From positions 157,064-221,063 of the forward strand of contig BPII01000002.1 of NCBI GenBank assembly GCA_026004035.1: a stretch of DNA of 64,000 nt, in the 5' to 3' direction. The notes beneath the pieces are model-generated. The model was not told the DNA's origin and did not search any database. It worked only from the letters and a program-made list of their open reading frames with translations. Source of the stretch: Candidatus Sericytochromatia bacterium. GTDB lineage: Bacteria > Cyanobacteriota > Sericytochromatia > UBA7694 > JACMQJ01. This document shows, piece after piece, positions 26,857 through 37,521 of the stretch; within the stretch, counting starts at the first letter, position 1; each line of letters starts with the position of its first letter. Made by a program: the position numbers and the translations under genes.

Positions 26857-29800
26857 TTAATTTAATTCTCTTAGCCAACAAAATTTAAACTCTATATTTT
26901 TTCCTTTTTCAGGAAATATTAACTCAATAGCCTTTGTATAATATTTTTTTTGAACTTTATAGATATGTTCAAGTTTTTCTGTATTAGTAATTTTATTTGT
27001 TTTATAATCCATAATTATTAGTTTATCATCTTTTTCATAAACTAAGTCAATTATACCTTCTATATATTTATTTTCTTCTTTTAAGGTAAAAGGTAGTTCT
27101 CTAAATAAAATTTGTGAATTAGATATTTCATTATAGTATTTTGAATTTAAAAAATTAAATAATATTTCTTCAGCTTCTTTAATGATTTTATTACTATATA
27201 AATTTTGATATTCTTGTAATTTCTTTATTATTTCCTCTTTAGCTAAATCTTTATTAGTTATGAAACTAAAACCTTCTAAAATTTTATGAACTAAAGTTCC
27301 AAGATTACTTGAATAGTTTTTTTCGTCTTTATCTTCATAATAAATAAGCTCATAATCATCTTCATTTTTTAATTTATCTAATTCCATTAATTGTGAAACT
27401 GATATTATTTTTTTTATATTGATGTAAGTGTTATAATCATTAGTTCTTTCTTCTTCTTTATTTTTGAGTAATTTAAATTCTTCTTCTAAATTATTATCTT
27501 TAGAACTAAATAACTTATTACTCCAATAATTACTATTTTCTGTATATATTTTATCAAGATACTGAATTTTTGCTTTAAAATATCTATTATTATTTTCTTC
27601 TATATCCTTAATAAGTTTAGATACTTTTTTTTGTAAATCAGTTTTTATATTTTTTCCATTATTAGCCAAAATAATTAATTTTTCTTTAGCTCTTGTAAGT
27701 GCTACATATAAAAGTCTTTCTTCTGCATCAATATTTTTTTGTTTAACAATATCTTCTTTAAAGTTTTCAGATTTTACTACATTTCTTTTTTTATTATCTA
27801 TTTTTATTTTATTATCTATTTTTACCATTAAACCATCTATATTATAAAAACCTTCTGTATTAGTATTATCTACTTCAAAAATATATGGAATTATTACAAC
27901 TTTTGCTTCAAGTCCTTTAGCTTTATGTATTGACATTAATTTTATAAAACTTTCATCTTCTATTATTATATTTTCTACGTTTTCATCAGTATTTTCTAAA
28001 AATTGTATAAAATCTCTTAATTGAAAATTATTTCTGTCAAAGTTAGAAGAAAGCTTTACAAGTTTTTTTAAATTTTCTACTTTTTGTCTATAATCTGGAT
28101 ATAAAGAAAATTTTTCTACTATTTTAAACTCTTTATACAAAATCTTTATCAATTTATGTATAGAATAATTTTCTATATTCTCAATAACATTTTTTATTTT
28201 TTGAAACTCTGGTATTGAATAAATATCTAATTTATTTCTTAAATTATATAAATCTAAGTCAGAGTAACAAAAAATAGGTGATTTTAAAACTGATAATAAA
28301 TTTAATTCATCAAAAGGATACTTAATTAATTTTATCAAGTTTAAAACAGATATTATTTCAATTGTATTGTTAAATTGATTTTCCAAATAAGATATAAAAG
28401 GAATAGAATTATTTTTCAAAACATCTACTAGTTTTTGAGCACTTTTATTCTTTCTAAATAAAATTAAAATGTCTCCATATTTATAATTATTTTTTTCTAT
28501 TAATTCTTTTATTTTATTTAAAATTACATGTTCTTCATTATTAGTAAAAATTATTTCTATGTTTTCATCTTCAGCTTTATTATCTGCAATTAATTTATAT
28601 GTATAATTAGCATTTTTTTTTCTTAAACTTGATAAAAAATCGCTATTTTCATTTGAAAATATATAGTTATAAAATTCTACTAAGTTTTTATTGCTTCTAT
28701 AGCAAATGTTTAAATTTTTATTTTCAAAATTATTATTACTTATAAATTCTATATAGTCATCTAAATTAGCGTTTCTCCATTCATAAATACATTGCTTAGG
28801 ATCTCCTAACACAATAAAGTCTGATTTTTCGGATAATATTTTGAAAACTTCTAATTGTATATTATCTGTATCTTGAAATTCATCTACGATAATAGCTTTA
28901 AATTTGTTTTGAATTTTTTCTTTTATTTCTTTATTAGATTTTAATAAATTCAAAGTCCTTATTAAAATATCATCATTATCAATAAAGTTATTTTCTATTT
29001 TTAAATTTTCTAATATTTTATCTAACTTTTTGAACTCGTTTAAAATTATTAAATAATTCAAATTTAAAACTTTATCTTTTAATAAAACTATTTTATCTAT
29101 TAAAAGATTTTCTTTTATATTTAAATCTGAATATTCTTTCTTAATTCTATTTATTATAGTTTTTGCATTATTTGATATATTTTTTTGTGCAAGAAGTCTT
29201 GGAAATGTTTTATTGATTTCATTAAAATTAAAACTTGGTATTTCAATAATTTTATAAATTTCTATTAAGTCTCTTATTCTCAGTAAATCTTTTTTAAAAA
29301 TTTTCTCTTCTCTTAATTCTATTAACTCCTTGTAATAAATATTTATAAAATCATTTAGTAATAAAATAGTTTCATTTTTTAAATTTTTTATTTCTTCTTC
29401 TTTTTTCTGGATATCATCATAATTTACATTTTTGTTTAAAATTCTAATCCTTTTTTGATAAAACTTTTTTAAAATATTTTTCAAGATTTTTTTATCTTGT
29501 ATAAATTTTGAAATTTTATCTATATTATCTTGATTGTTTAATAAATATGTTTCAAAAGATTTATCAAAATAAATATCAAATTCATAATTGTTTAATACTT
29601 TTGTATTTTGATTAACGAATGTTTTATCAGAGTAATTTTTTAATATTCTTAAAAATAAAGAATGTATAGTTCCAATATATGAATCTTGAATTTTGTATAT
29701 ATTCTCAAAAATATTTTCTTTTTTAATATTACTACCATGATATAATTCATTTTTTAATTTACTTATTATCCTGTTTCTTAACTCACCAGCTGATTTTTCT

Positions 29801-29925
29801 GTAAATGTAGAAATAAATAGTTCATTTATATTTATTCCTTTTAACAAATAATTATTATATACTTCTTCTACTAATTTATAAGTCTTACCTGTTCCAGCTG
29901 ATGCTATGTAATTAACTTTTCTCAT
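26857..29925 (-). CDS. addA: AddA/RecB-like helicase-nuclease (UvrD superfamily)
   Basis: A protein of about 1,022 residues. Walker A is ASAGTGKT near residue 7, motif II is VDEFQDT, motif III is GDPKQCIYEWR, motif V is LMSIHKAKGLEAKVVIIP and motif VI is ALTRAKEKLII. The C-terminus carries a PD-(D/E)XK RecB-type nuclease with EGIIDLVYEKDDKLIIMDYKT. Helicase plus nuclease in one chain is the AddA architecture of recombinational repair. An AddB partner is not in the window, so a solitary defence-type or Cas4-like role is possible. I chose ATG 29925 (MRKVNYIASAGTGKT); an upstream TTG at 29976 would overlap the ccoI stop. Confidence 0.85.
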   Translation of the reverse strand: MRKVNYIASAGTGKTYKLVEEVYNNYLLKGININELFISTFTEKSAGELRNRIISKLKNELYHGSNIKKENIFENIYKIQDSYIGTIHSLFLRILKNYSDKTFVNQNTKVLNNYEFDIYFDKSFETYLLNNQDNIDKISKFIQDKKILKNILKKFYQKRIRILNKNVNYDDIQKKEEEIKNLKNETILLLNDFINIYYKELIELREEKIFKKDLLRIRDLIEIYKIIEIPSFNFNEINKTFPRLLAQKNISNNAKTIINRIKKEYSDLNIKENLLIDKIVLLKDKVLNLNYLIILNEFKKLDKILENLKIENNFIDNDDILIRTLNLLKSNKEIKEKIQNKFKAIIVDEFQDTDNIQLEVFKILSEKSDFIVLGDPKQCIYEWRNANLDDYIEFISNNNFENKNLNICYRSNKNLVEFYNYIFSNENSDFLSSLRKKNANYTYKLIADNKAEDENIEIIFTNNEEHVILNKIKELIEKNNYKYGDILILFRKNKSAQKLVDVLKNNSIPFISYLENQFNNTIEIISVLNLIKLIKYPFDELNLLSVLKSPIFCYSDLDLYNLRNKLDIYSIPEFQKIKNVIENIENYSIHKLIKILYKEFKIVEKFSLYPDYRQKVENLKKLVKLSSNFDRNNFQLRDFIQFLENTDENVENIIIEDESFIKLMSIHKAKGLEAKVVIIPYIFEVDNTNTEGFYNIDGLMVKIDNKIKIDNKKRNVVKSENFKEDIVKQKNIDAEERLLYVALTRAKEKLIILANNGKNIKTDLQKKVSKLIKDIEENNNRYFKAKIQYLDKIYTENSNYWSNKLFSSKDNNLEEEFKLLKNKEEERTNDYNTYINIKKIISVSQLMELDKLKNEDDYELIYYEDKDEKNYSSNLGTLVHKILEGFSFITNKDLAKEEIIKKLQEYQNLYSNKIIKEAEEILFNFLNSKYYNEISNSQILFRELPFTLKEENKYIEGIIDLVYEKDDKLIIMDYKTNKITNTEKLEHIYKVQKKYYTKAIELIFPEKGKNIEFKFCWLRELN

Positions 29926-29972
29926 ATACAATAGTTTTAATATATTTAAAAAAATAATAACATGATTTATGC

Positions 29973-32436
29973 TCAAACTTCTGAAGTTTGCATTTTTTTA
30001 ATTAACTTTAAAGAGTTAAATAAAACAATTAGTGAGCTAAAAGGCATTATTATAGAAGCCACAAAAGGATTTATGTAACCAAGTATTGCGAAAGGTATAG
30101 CTAATAAATTATAAGCTAAAGATAAAATTAAATTTTCTTTTATTATTCCATAAGTTTTTTCTGATATTTTCATTGCTTCAGATAATAAACTGAAATTTTC
30201 TCCTAGAAGTATTAAATCAGATTTTAATTTATTCAAATCATTTTTAGGTGATATTGTTACTCCTAAATCAGACTGAACCATAGCTGGTGCATCATTTATA
30301 CCATCTCCTATCATAGCTACCATTTCATTATTTTTTTGTAATGTTTTTATAAATTCAAGTTTTTCTTCAGGTAAAACCTCGCTTTTAAATTCATTTATAT
30401 TTAATTCACTAGCTACTTCTTTAACAATATAATCTTTATCGCCTGAAAGAATATAAACTTTTTTATTTCTTTTTTTAAGTTCATTTACTAAATTTTTCAT
30501 ATCTTTTCTAATTTCATCTTTCAATCTTATTATTCCTATTAAACTATTATCATAAGATACAAATATATTTATAAGATTACTTTCTAATTTGATAGTCATA
30601 TTTAATATTTACATTATTTTCAATTAAATATTCTAATTTACCAATTATTATTTCTTTTACCTTTTAAGTAGCCTCTTATTCCTTTCCCTATTTCATATTT
30701 AAAACCAAGATGCTTTTTTTATTTCTAATTTTCTTTTAGTTGCTTCTTTAACTATTGAGTCAGCTATTGGATGCTCTGAATATCTTTCCAATGATGAGGC
30801 AATTTCTAATAACTTCATCTTCAGAATAATTATTAAATGTTTGTATATTTACAATATTCATTTTTCCTGATGTTATAGTTCCTGTTTTATCAAAAACAAA
30901 ATGTTTTATTTTACTCATTTTTTCAAAAGCTTCTGGTGTTTTAAAAATAATCCCATTTTTTAATCCTAATAAACTACCTAATGTTATAGCAAGTGGTGAA
31001 GAAAGACCTAAAGCACAAGGACAAGTAACTATTACTATTGATATAGATGTCAATAAAGCGTAATCTAAATTATTAAATTTTAAATTAATAAAAAATGTTA
31101 TCATAGCTAATATCAAAGTAACTATGACAAAGTAATGAGCTGTTTTATCTAGAATAGTTTGAAAATAACTTTTTTTGCTTCCTATATCTTCTACTAATTT
31201 TACTATTTGATAAAATCTACTTTCATTAACTATTTTTGAAGATTTATAATAAAAAGTTCCATCTATATTTAATGAACCTCCAAGAACTTTGTCATTTACT
31301 CTTTTGAAAACTGGCCTACTTTCACCTGTTATTATTGATTCATTAACTCTTGTATTTCCTTCAACAATAATTCCATCAGATGGTATTGTTTCTCCTGGTT
31401 TTACAAAAACTAAATCATTTTCTTTTAATTCCTCTGATAAAATCATTATTTCTTCACCATCTCTTATTACTCTTGCTTGATTTGGATAATTTTTTATTGA
31501 TTTATCAATTTTATAAAAAATATTGTTTTGAATTTTTATAGTTATGTATCTACCTAATAATATTAAAAATAAAAACATATTTACACAATCAAAATATATA
31601 GGATTTTTTTGTAATATAGTATTTATTGTGCTATAAAAAAATATCAATGTTGCACCTAAAAATATTGTAGTATCCATTGTAAAAAGTTTTAGTTTTAGAG
31701 CATTAAAAGTACCTTTTGCAAATGGAATAATAGAATAAATAAATATTGGAAGAGTTACAATTAAATTCATATATCTTAAAAAATTAGCTGAATTCTCATC
31801 TAAATCTTTTATATATTCAAAATAAAATGGTTCAGATAAAAACATAGTAGAAACTACACCAAAAAAAGACAAAACTAGAGCAAGTAAAATATTTTTATTT
31901 TTCTGTAATATATTTATTTCAAAATCATTTTTTTCTATTGGAGTAACAGGATAGCCTATTAAATAAAATTGATTTATAATCTCTTCTAAAGATATTATTT
32001 CATCATCCCATGTTACAGTGCTTCTTGAAGTTGAAAAGTTTATTTTAAAATCAATAATACCATTTAAATTAGAAAAAACTTTTTCTAATACCCATAAACA
32101 ACTTGGACAATGTATATTATCAACTCTAAAACTAATTTTATTAATATTATCTATACTTTCTATGTACTTCTTTTTAAATATTGGATTTTCCGTTGGAAAA
32201 TTAGTTTTTTCTAAAATTACAGGTTTTTCTGGAGCACATTCTCTATTTTTATAATATGAGTTAGCACCAACAGAGTAGATTATTTGACAAGCAGTTCTAC
32301 AACCATTGCAACAAAAATTTTTTTTCTCTCCATTTATAATAGATGAAAAATTTTTTCTTGCTGGTAATCCACAGTGAAAACAGAGTTCTGTTTCTTTTGG
32401 TTTTAATTGATAAATATTCTTTGTTTCTTTATCCAT
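29973..32436 (-). pseudogene. ccoI: CcoI/FixI copper-transporting P-type ATPase, frameshifted
   Basis: The gene encodes the copper exporter that supplies Cu to cbb3 oxidase assembly, but its frame is broken in the 30600-30800 region. The intact N-terminal piece (30760-32436) has the N-terminal zinc-like CFHCGLPARK, FCCNGCRTAC, the HMA motif NIHCPSCLWV, the membrane metal motif TCPCALGLSSPLAI and the phosphorylation motif DKTGTITSG. The second piece (29973-30599) holds the nucleotide-binding and hinge parts (YILSGDKD, AMIGDGINDAPAM). Between them the conserved IASSLERYSEHPIADSI and IGKGIRG segments are visible but in different frames, so at least two frameshifts are needed. Sequencing error or real loss cannot be separated here. 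Confidence 0.85.
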
Positions 32437-32879
32437 TTTAAATTATCTTTTCTTATTTTTATATATACATCCCATATACCTTTATTTAAATTAATTGTAT
32501 TAGAATTAACATATATACCTTTTTTTCTTTCTATTAAATTAATTTTTTTATCAAAGCCACTTTGAGTTGGTCTAAAAAAAGTAACTTCTATTTTAGCTTT
32601 TTCAATTTCCTTACTATTTCTATCTTTTAATAATATTTCAATTTCCTTATCTATTTTTTTTATATCAACGTTCCAATTTAAATTTTTTTGTGCATGAATT
32701 TGATTTTTATTATCTTGATAATTAAGTGCTTTTAAGTAATAATTTTCTTCTACTAATCCATCATAAGTTTTAAAAGAATAGTATATAACAACAAAGTTTG
32801 CTATTATTGTAGCTAAAAAAATACTTCCAGCTACAAAAAATATTTTATATTCTTCTTTCATGTTTAAAACTTTATTCAT
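32403..32879 (-). CDS. ccoH: FixH/CcoH cbb3 oxidase assembly protein
   Basis: A 158-residue protein with one N-terminal membrane helix (about 13-35), followed by YYSFKTYDGLVEENYYLKALNYQ, the recognisable start of the FixH domain. A beta-rich periplasmic domain fills the rest (VEVTFFRPTQSGFDKK, then NLNKGIWDVYIKI). CcoH assists assembly and stability of the cbb3 oxidase. Its start overlaps the ccoG stop by eight bases, and it overlaps ccoI by 34 bases, matching the canonical ccoGHI order. Confidence 0.88.
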   Translation of the reverse strand: MNKVLNMKEEYKIFFVAGSIFLATIIANFVVIYYSFKTYDGLVEENYYLKALNYQDNKNQIHAQKNLNWNVDIKKIDKEIEILLKDRNSKEIEKAKIEVTFFRPTQSGFDKKINLIERKKGIYVNSNTINLNKGIWDVYIKIRKDNLKWIKKQRIFIN

Positions 32880-34254
32880 GATACAAAAAAGTAGTCCTTT
32901 CTTCTACGCTTTTACCTTTACCTTTTTCATCTATTCTTTCAAGAACTAATGAAAATTTAGAAATAGCTTCATTAGAAATAGGTTTAGATACTACTGTCAA
33001 AGTTAAATCATGAACATCTCCTGATTTAACTTTCAAAGGATTTTCGCCTGTTATTATACTTCCATCTAAATCTTTTAATTTAATCATATACATTTGTTCT
33101 TCTTCACTCATATTAAGAACTTTTACAAAATACATATTGCTTATACTACCATCAGGCATTTTTTGATACATTAAGCTTCTATTTTTTGTTATTTCTATAT
33201 CAAATCCTGGTCTTGTAATTATTTTGAATAAAATAAAAGATATTAAAAAAGTTAGTATTGCTGCATATATTATCAATCTTGGTCTAATAATTTTTGTTTT
33301 TAATCCTTTCATTTCGTTTTCAGATGCATATCTTATAAGGTCAGGACTTCTACCTTTTTTTTGCTGAACAATTGCACAAACATCTATACATCTAGCACAA
33401 CCTATACATTCAAATTGTGCTCCATTTCTTATATCTATTCCTGTAGGGCAAACTTGAACACATAAATTACAATTAATACAATCTCCCTTTATACCTAAAT
33501 TTTTATTACCTTCTCCTCTTTTTTTATCATATGTAACAACTAAAGAATTCGGATCTTGTAAAGCACCTTGAAATCTACCATAAGGGCATGGTACTAAACA
33601 AAATTGTTCTCTGAAAAATCCAGCATCAAAAAAAGTAAAAACTGATATTAAAATAAACCAAAATAGAGCCCATCCACTTAAATTTCCATTTATAATTCTA
33701 TCTATTAATTCATTATTTGGTATAAAGTAAGACATGAATGTAAAACCAGTAAAAATTGCTATTATACCCCATATAATATTTCTTAGCATTAATTTAATGA
33801 ATTTATTAAAAGTCATAGGTACTTTTGCTAGTTTCATTTGGGCTGGTCTATCACCTAGTATTAATCTTTCAATTTCTAAAAATATACTAGTAAAGACTGT
33901 TTGAGGACATAGATAACCACACCATACACGACCAACAACAGCTGTAGAAAAAAATAATCCTATTGCAGCTGTTATTAATGTTAGTGTTAATAAATATATT
34001 TCTTGTGGCCATATTGTAACATTAAAAATATGAAACTTTCTTGCTGGTATATCAAATAATAATGGTTGTCTTCCATTTATTCTTATCCATGGTAGTATGT
34101 AAAATAATGAAGCAAAAAAAGTAAAACTTATCCATCTTTTTTTTTGAAAGATACCCCAAACATGTCTTACAAAAATTTTTTTTCTTCCATATACTACTGG
34201 TTTATTTTCATTTTTTTGTTCCTCTTGTTTTAATTCTTTATTCATTAAACACAT
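32872..34254 (-). CDS. ccoG: CcoG/RdxA iron-sulfur cbb3 maturation protein
   Basis: A 460-residue membrane-bound ferredoxin-like protein. The N-terminal part has about five helices and CGYLCPQTVF and LVPCPYGRFQG motifs. The cytosolic part has a 2[4Fe-4S] cluster domain, GDCINCNLCVQVCPTGIDI followed by CIGCARCIDVC. A C-terminal Ig-like periplasmic segment (ISNEAISKFSLVLE) closes it. CcoG helps reduce copper for the oxidase's CuB site. The start may be the second Met (MNKELKQ, 34245), as the first residues MCL are poorly supported. It lies between ccoP and ccoH. Confidence 0.92.
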   Translation of the reverse strand: MCLMNKELKQEEQKNENKPVVYGRKKIFVRHVWGIFQKKRWISFTFFASLFYILPWIRINGRQPLLFDIPARKFHIFNVTIWPQEIYLLTLTLITAAIGLFFSTAVVGRVWCGYLCPQTVFTSIFLEIERLILGDRPAQMKLAKVPMTFNKFIKLMLRNIIWGIIAIFTGFTFMSYFIPNNELIDRIINGNLSGWALFWFILISVFTFFDAGFFREQFCLVPCPYGRFQGALQDPNSLVVTYDKKRGEGNKNLGIKGDCINCNLCVQVCPTGIDIRNGAQFECIGCARCIDVCAIVQQKKGRSPDLIRYASENEMKGLKTKIIRPRLIIYAAILTFLISFILFKIITRPGFDIEITKNRSLMYQKMPDGSISNMYFVKVLNMSEEEQMYMIKLKDLDGSIITGENPLKVKSGDVHDLTLTVVSKPISNEAISKFSLVLERIDEKGKGKSVEERTTFLYHE

Positions 34255-34295
34255 TTTAATTATACCTATACATATATATGTAATTATATTATATT

Positions 34296-35159
34296 TTATT
34301 TATTACTTAGACTATAAACAAATGCTGTAACATCAGCTATTTTTTCTGAACCAAGTATTGGCCCCCAAGTTGGCATACCTTTTGCTGCCACTCCTTTTGT
34401 AATGGTGTCTCTTATATTTTCAGGTTTTCCTCCATGTATCCAAACACTATCAGTAAGATTAGGTCCAACTAATCCTTTTCCTTCGGGGCCATGACAAGAT
34501 ACACAATTTTGAGTAAATATTTCCTTACCTTTTGCAATATGTTCAGGATTTCCTATAACTTTATTTAAATCTATAATTTTGTCTTCTTTTACAATACTTG
34601 CTACAACTTGTTGTTTAGCACTAGGTAATAAATTACCTTGAGAATCATGACTTAAACTATATACAAATGCTCCAACTAATGCTACTTTTTCTTTTCCTAA
34701 AACAGGTCCCCAAGTTGGCATACCTTTTGCTGTTACCCCTTTTGTTATAGTATTAAATATTTCTTCAGGTTTTCCCCCATGTATCCAAACATTGTCTGTA
34801 AGGTTAGGTCCAACTAGCCCTTTTCCTTCTGGCCCATGACAAGAAGCACAATTTTGAGCAAATATTTCTTTACCTTTGTTTATGAATTCATCTTTACCTA
34901 TAAAATCATTTATACTAACAACTTTTTCAGGATAAAGTATTTTAGCTTGTTTTACTTCTTCTTCATATTGACTTATTTGACTCCAACCTAAGTAACCTTT
35001 TCCAAACCAAGATGGATATAAAAACCAATATATTACAGAAAAAATTATTGCACCATAAAACATTAATAACCACCAACCAGGTAATGGATTATCATACTCT
35101 TCTATTCCATCTATTGCATGTCCTATTGTTTGAGGTTCTTTTTTATCGTTATCTGACAT
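34296..35159 (-). CDS. ccoP: cbb3-type cytochrome c oxidase subunit III (diheme)
   Basis: A 287-residue membrane-anchored diheme cytochrome. The N-terminal helix (about 27-47) follows the usual DNPLPGWWLLMFYG lead-in. Two class I cytochrome c domains follow (about 84-165 and 206-286), each with CxSCH (CASCHG, CVSCHG) and an axial methionine in KGMPTWGP. The two domains are close to 80 percent identical, much more than in typical CcoP. The ribosome binding site AGGAGG and the TAATG overlap with ccoQ place it in the ccoNOQP operon. The heme attachment would need the CcsA-type system encoded nearby. Confidence 0.94.
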   Translation of the reverse strand: MSDNDKKEPQTIGHAIDGIEEYDNPLPGWWLLMFYGAIIFSVIYWFLYPSWFGKGYLGWSQISQYEEEVKQAKILYPEKVVSINDFIGKDEFINKGKEIFAQNCASCHGPEGKGLVGPNLTDNVWIHGGKPEEIFNTITKGVTAKGMPTWGPVLGKEKVALVGAFVYSLSHDSQGNLLPSAKQQVVASIVKEDKIIDLNKVIGNPEHIAKGKEIFTQNCVSCHGPEGKGLVGPNLTDSVWIHGGKPENIRDTITKGVAAKGMPTWGPILGSEKIADVTAFVYSLSNK

Positions 35160-35326
35160 TATTTCATCCTCCTTATTTCATCTTCATCAAAAATAGAATA
35201 CTTTATATTTTCTATCTTATGCTTGTTTCTAGGTCTATATGTTTTAAATAAAACAATTAAAAATACAGAAAAAAATATTAATGTAGAAAATTGTTTTGAG
35301 AATATATTTATTGTTTCAAAATCCAT
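35159..35326 (-). CDS. ccoQ: cbb3 oxidase small subunit CcoQ/FixQ
   Basis: A 55-residue frame, ATG at 35324-35326 and TAA at 35159-35161, starting [19 protein letters not shown]. It has one membrane helix (about 13-28), then the basic KTYRPRNKHK stretch typical of FixQ. The start overlaps the ccoO stop (TAATG) and the stop overlaps the ccoP start (TAATG), so position and organisation match ccoNOQP. Too short to be recognised by homology alone, but position, length and topology agree with CcoQ, which stabilises the oxidase. Confidence 0.85.
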   Translation of the reverse strand: MDFETINIFSKQFSTLIFFSVFLIVLFKTYRPRNKHKIENIKYSIFDEDEIRRMK

Positions 35327-35946
35327 TATTCTTCCTCCCTTTTAACAGCTTTACCTAAGCTTTGTAAATAAGCAATTATTGCATCTAGTTCAGTTTTATT
35401 TGCTGTTTCTCGTGGTGCTCTAAATATATCAGCTTCAGTATAAGGAACTCCTAACATTTTCATTGCTCTCATTTTATCCTGTATTTTACTATTATCAAGA
35501 GGTGTTTTTTCAAACCAAGGATATCTAGGCATAACTGATTCGGGTACCATACTTCTAGGATCTCTAAAATGTTGAACATGCCAACTATCACTATATTTTC
35601 CACCTACTCTTGCTAAATCTGGACCTGTTCTTTTTGAACCCCACTGAAATGGATGATCATACATAGATTCTGCTGGTTTTGAATATGGACCATATCTTTC
35701 TGTTTCAGCTCTAAATGGTCTTATCATTTGAGAATGACAATTGTAGCAACCTTCTCTTATGTAAATATCTCTTCCTTCTAACTCTAAAGGTGTATATGGT
35801 TTTACTCCTTCAAGAGGTGGTATTGTATCCTTTAGAAAATATAATGGGACTATTTCAGCAAGTCCTCCTATACTTACTACAATGGTTACAAGAATTCCCA
35901 TTAAAGCTGCTCTTTGTTCTACAAATTGATGTCTATTAAATTTCAT
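35326..35946 (-). CDS. ccoO: cbb3-type cytochrome c oxidase subunit II (monoheme)
   Basis: A 206-residue monoheme subunit. One N-terminal membrane helix (about 12-35) is followed by the heme c motif [19 protein letters not shown], where CYNCH carries the heme. Signature stretches include [28 protein letters not shown] and the C-terminal [13 protein letters not shown]. Intact and normal length. It accepts electrons from CcoP and passes them to CcoN. It is followed by ccoQ with a one-base overlap. Confidence 0.95.
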   Translation of the reverse strand: MKFNRHQFVEQRAALMGILVTIVVSIGGLAEIVPLYFLKDTIPPLEGVKPYTPLELEGRDIYIREGCYNCHSQMIRPFRAETERYGPYSKPAESMYDHPFQWGSKRTGPDLARVGGKYSDSWHVQHFRDPRSMVPESVMPRYPWFEKTPLDNSKIQDKMRAMKMLGVPYTEADIFRAPRETANKTELDAIIAYLQSLGKAVKREEE

Positions 35947-35963
35947 ATTTCACAACTCCTTTC

Positions 35964-37400
35964 TTATACTTTTACTGGTACAGTTTCTTCTCTCATAGTT
36001 ATTGTTTTGTAAACGTTGTAAGCCATTAACAACATTCCAGATAGATAAACAATACCACCAAGTAATCTTATTACATAATAAGGATGCATTGCTGCAACAG
36101 TTTGAGCAAAAGTATATGTTAATGTTCCATCAGGATTTACAGCTCTCCACATTAAGCCTTGCATAACTCCAGATATCCACATAGCAGCTATATATAAAAC
36201 AACACCTATTGTAGACATCCAAAAATGAACATTTATAAGATTTGTACTATACATTTTACTTTTTCCAAAAACTCTAGGAAACATATAATATAATGCACCT
36301 ATGCTTATCATTGCTACCCAACCTAAAGCACCACTATGTACATGTCCTACTGTCCAATCCGTATAATGTGAAAGTGAGTTAACAGTTCTTATTGACATCA
36401 TCGGACCTTCAAAGGTACTCATACCATAAAAAGAAACAGCAACAAACATAAACTTTATAATTGGGTCAGTTCTTAATTTATCCCAAGCACCTTTTAAAGT
36501 AAATAATCCATTTATCATTCCTCCCCAAGATGGAGCTAAAAGTATTAAACTAAAAGTCATTCCTAATGTTTGTGTCCATTCAGGTAAAGCTGTGTAAAGT
36601 AAATGATGTGGACCTGCCCATACATAAACAAAAATTAATGCCCAAAAGTGAATTATTGATAATCTATAACTATAAACAGGTCTTTGAGCTTGTTTAGGCA
36701 TAAAATAATACATAACTCCTAAAAACCCAGCAGTTAAGAAAAATCCTACAGCATTATGACCATACCACCATTGAACCATAGCATCTTGTAATCCAGCATA
36801 AACTGAATAAGATTTCATAAAGCTTACAGGAATAACCATAGAATTAAATATATGTAATATTGCAACAGTTATTATTAAAGACATATAAAACCAATTAGCA
36901 ACATATATATGTTTTTCTTTTCTTATTGCTAATGTTCCAAAAAAATTTATAGCAAAGGCAACCCATACAAGAGCTATTAATATATCTATAGGCCACTCTA
37001 ATTCAGCATATTCTTTACCTTGTGTATATCCTAAAGGTAATGAAATAGCAGCTAAAACTATTACTAATTGCCATCCCCAAAACGTAAAATTTGATAAAAA
37101 ATCACTAAATAATCTTACTCTACAAGTTCTTTGAACACTATAATAAACAGCTGCAAATAATAAATTACCGCCAAAAGCAAATATTACAGCATTTGTATGA
37201 AGAGGTCTTAACCTACCAAATGATATCCAAGGTAAATCAAAATTTAAAACTGGAAAGGCTAATTCAGCTGCAATATAGACACCAAAAAACATTCCTAATA
37301 TTGCAAAAAGTAGTGTAGCTATTGCAAATTTCTGAACAATAGCATCATCATAAATTGGTATTTCCTGTTTTACATCTAGTTTCTCACTAACTTCTACCAT
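35964..37400 (-). CDS. ccoN: cbb3-type cytochrome c oxidase catalytic subunit I
   Basis: A 478-residue heme-copper oxidase subunit with twelve membrane helices. Heme b ligand His lies in [15 protein letters not shown], the CuB/heme b3 region in [31 protein letters not shown] carries two CuB histidines, and [14 protein letters not shown] [14 protein letters not shown] holds the last heme ligands. These are the cbb3 (C-family) residues, which imply high oxygen affinity and growth under low oxygen. It opens the ccoNOQP-GHI operon, and a perfect FNR box lies about 95 bases upstream of its ATG. Confidence 0.97.
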   Translation of the reverse strand: MVEVSEKLDVKQEIPIYDDAIVQKFAIATLLFAILGMFFGVYIAAELAFPVLNFDLPWISFGRLRPLHTNAVIFAFGGNLLFAAVYYSVQRTCRVRLFSDFLSNFTFWGWQLVIVLAAISLPLGYTQGKEYAELEWPIDILIALVWVAFAINFFGTLAIRKEKHIYVANWFYMSLIITVAILHIFNSMVIPVSFMKSYSVYAGLQDAMVQWWYGHNAVGFFLTAGFLGVMYYFMPKQAQRPVYSYRLSIIHFWALIFVYVWAGPHHLLYTALPEWTQTLGMTFSLILLAPSWGGMINGLFTLKGAWDKLRTDPIIKFMFVAVSFYGMSTFEGPMMSIRTVNSLSHYTDWTVGHVHSGALGWVAMISIGALYYMFPRVFGKSKMYSTNLINVHFWMSTIGVVLYIAAMWISGVMQGLMWRAVNPDGTLTYTFAQTVAAMHPYYVIRLLGGIVYLSGMLLMAYNVYKTITMREETVPVKV

Positions 37401-37488
37401 ATACTTCCTTTCTTGAAATTTAATAAATACTTTAATGAATTAAATCACTTGATAAAGTAAAAATAAATGATTTAGGACAATTAAAAAA

Positions 37489-37502
37489 TTGATATTTATC
37501 AA
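37489..37502 (-). promoter_or_regulatory. FNR box upstream of ccoN
   Basis: TTGATATTTATCAA is a perfect match to the FNR/ANR consensus TTGAT-N4-ATCAA, palindromic on both strands, 89-102 bases upstream of the ccoN start. It suggests oxygen-sensing activation of the cbb3 operon. The rest of the 354-bp gap (37401-37754) holds the shared 34-bp sequence and nothing else recognised. Confidence 0.75.
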
Positions 37503-37521
37503 TGTTTTTATTAAACTTATG

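Noticed and set aside
35012..35251. Plus-strand frame over ccoP/ccoQ start
   Set aside because: Antisense to ccoP and ccoQ, no promoter or ribosome binding site.
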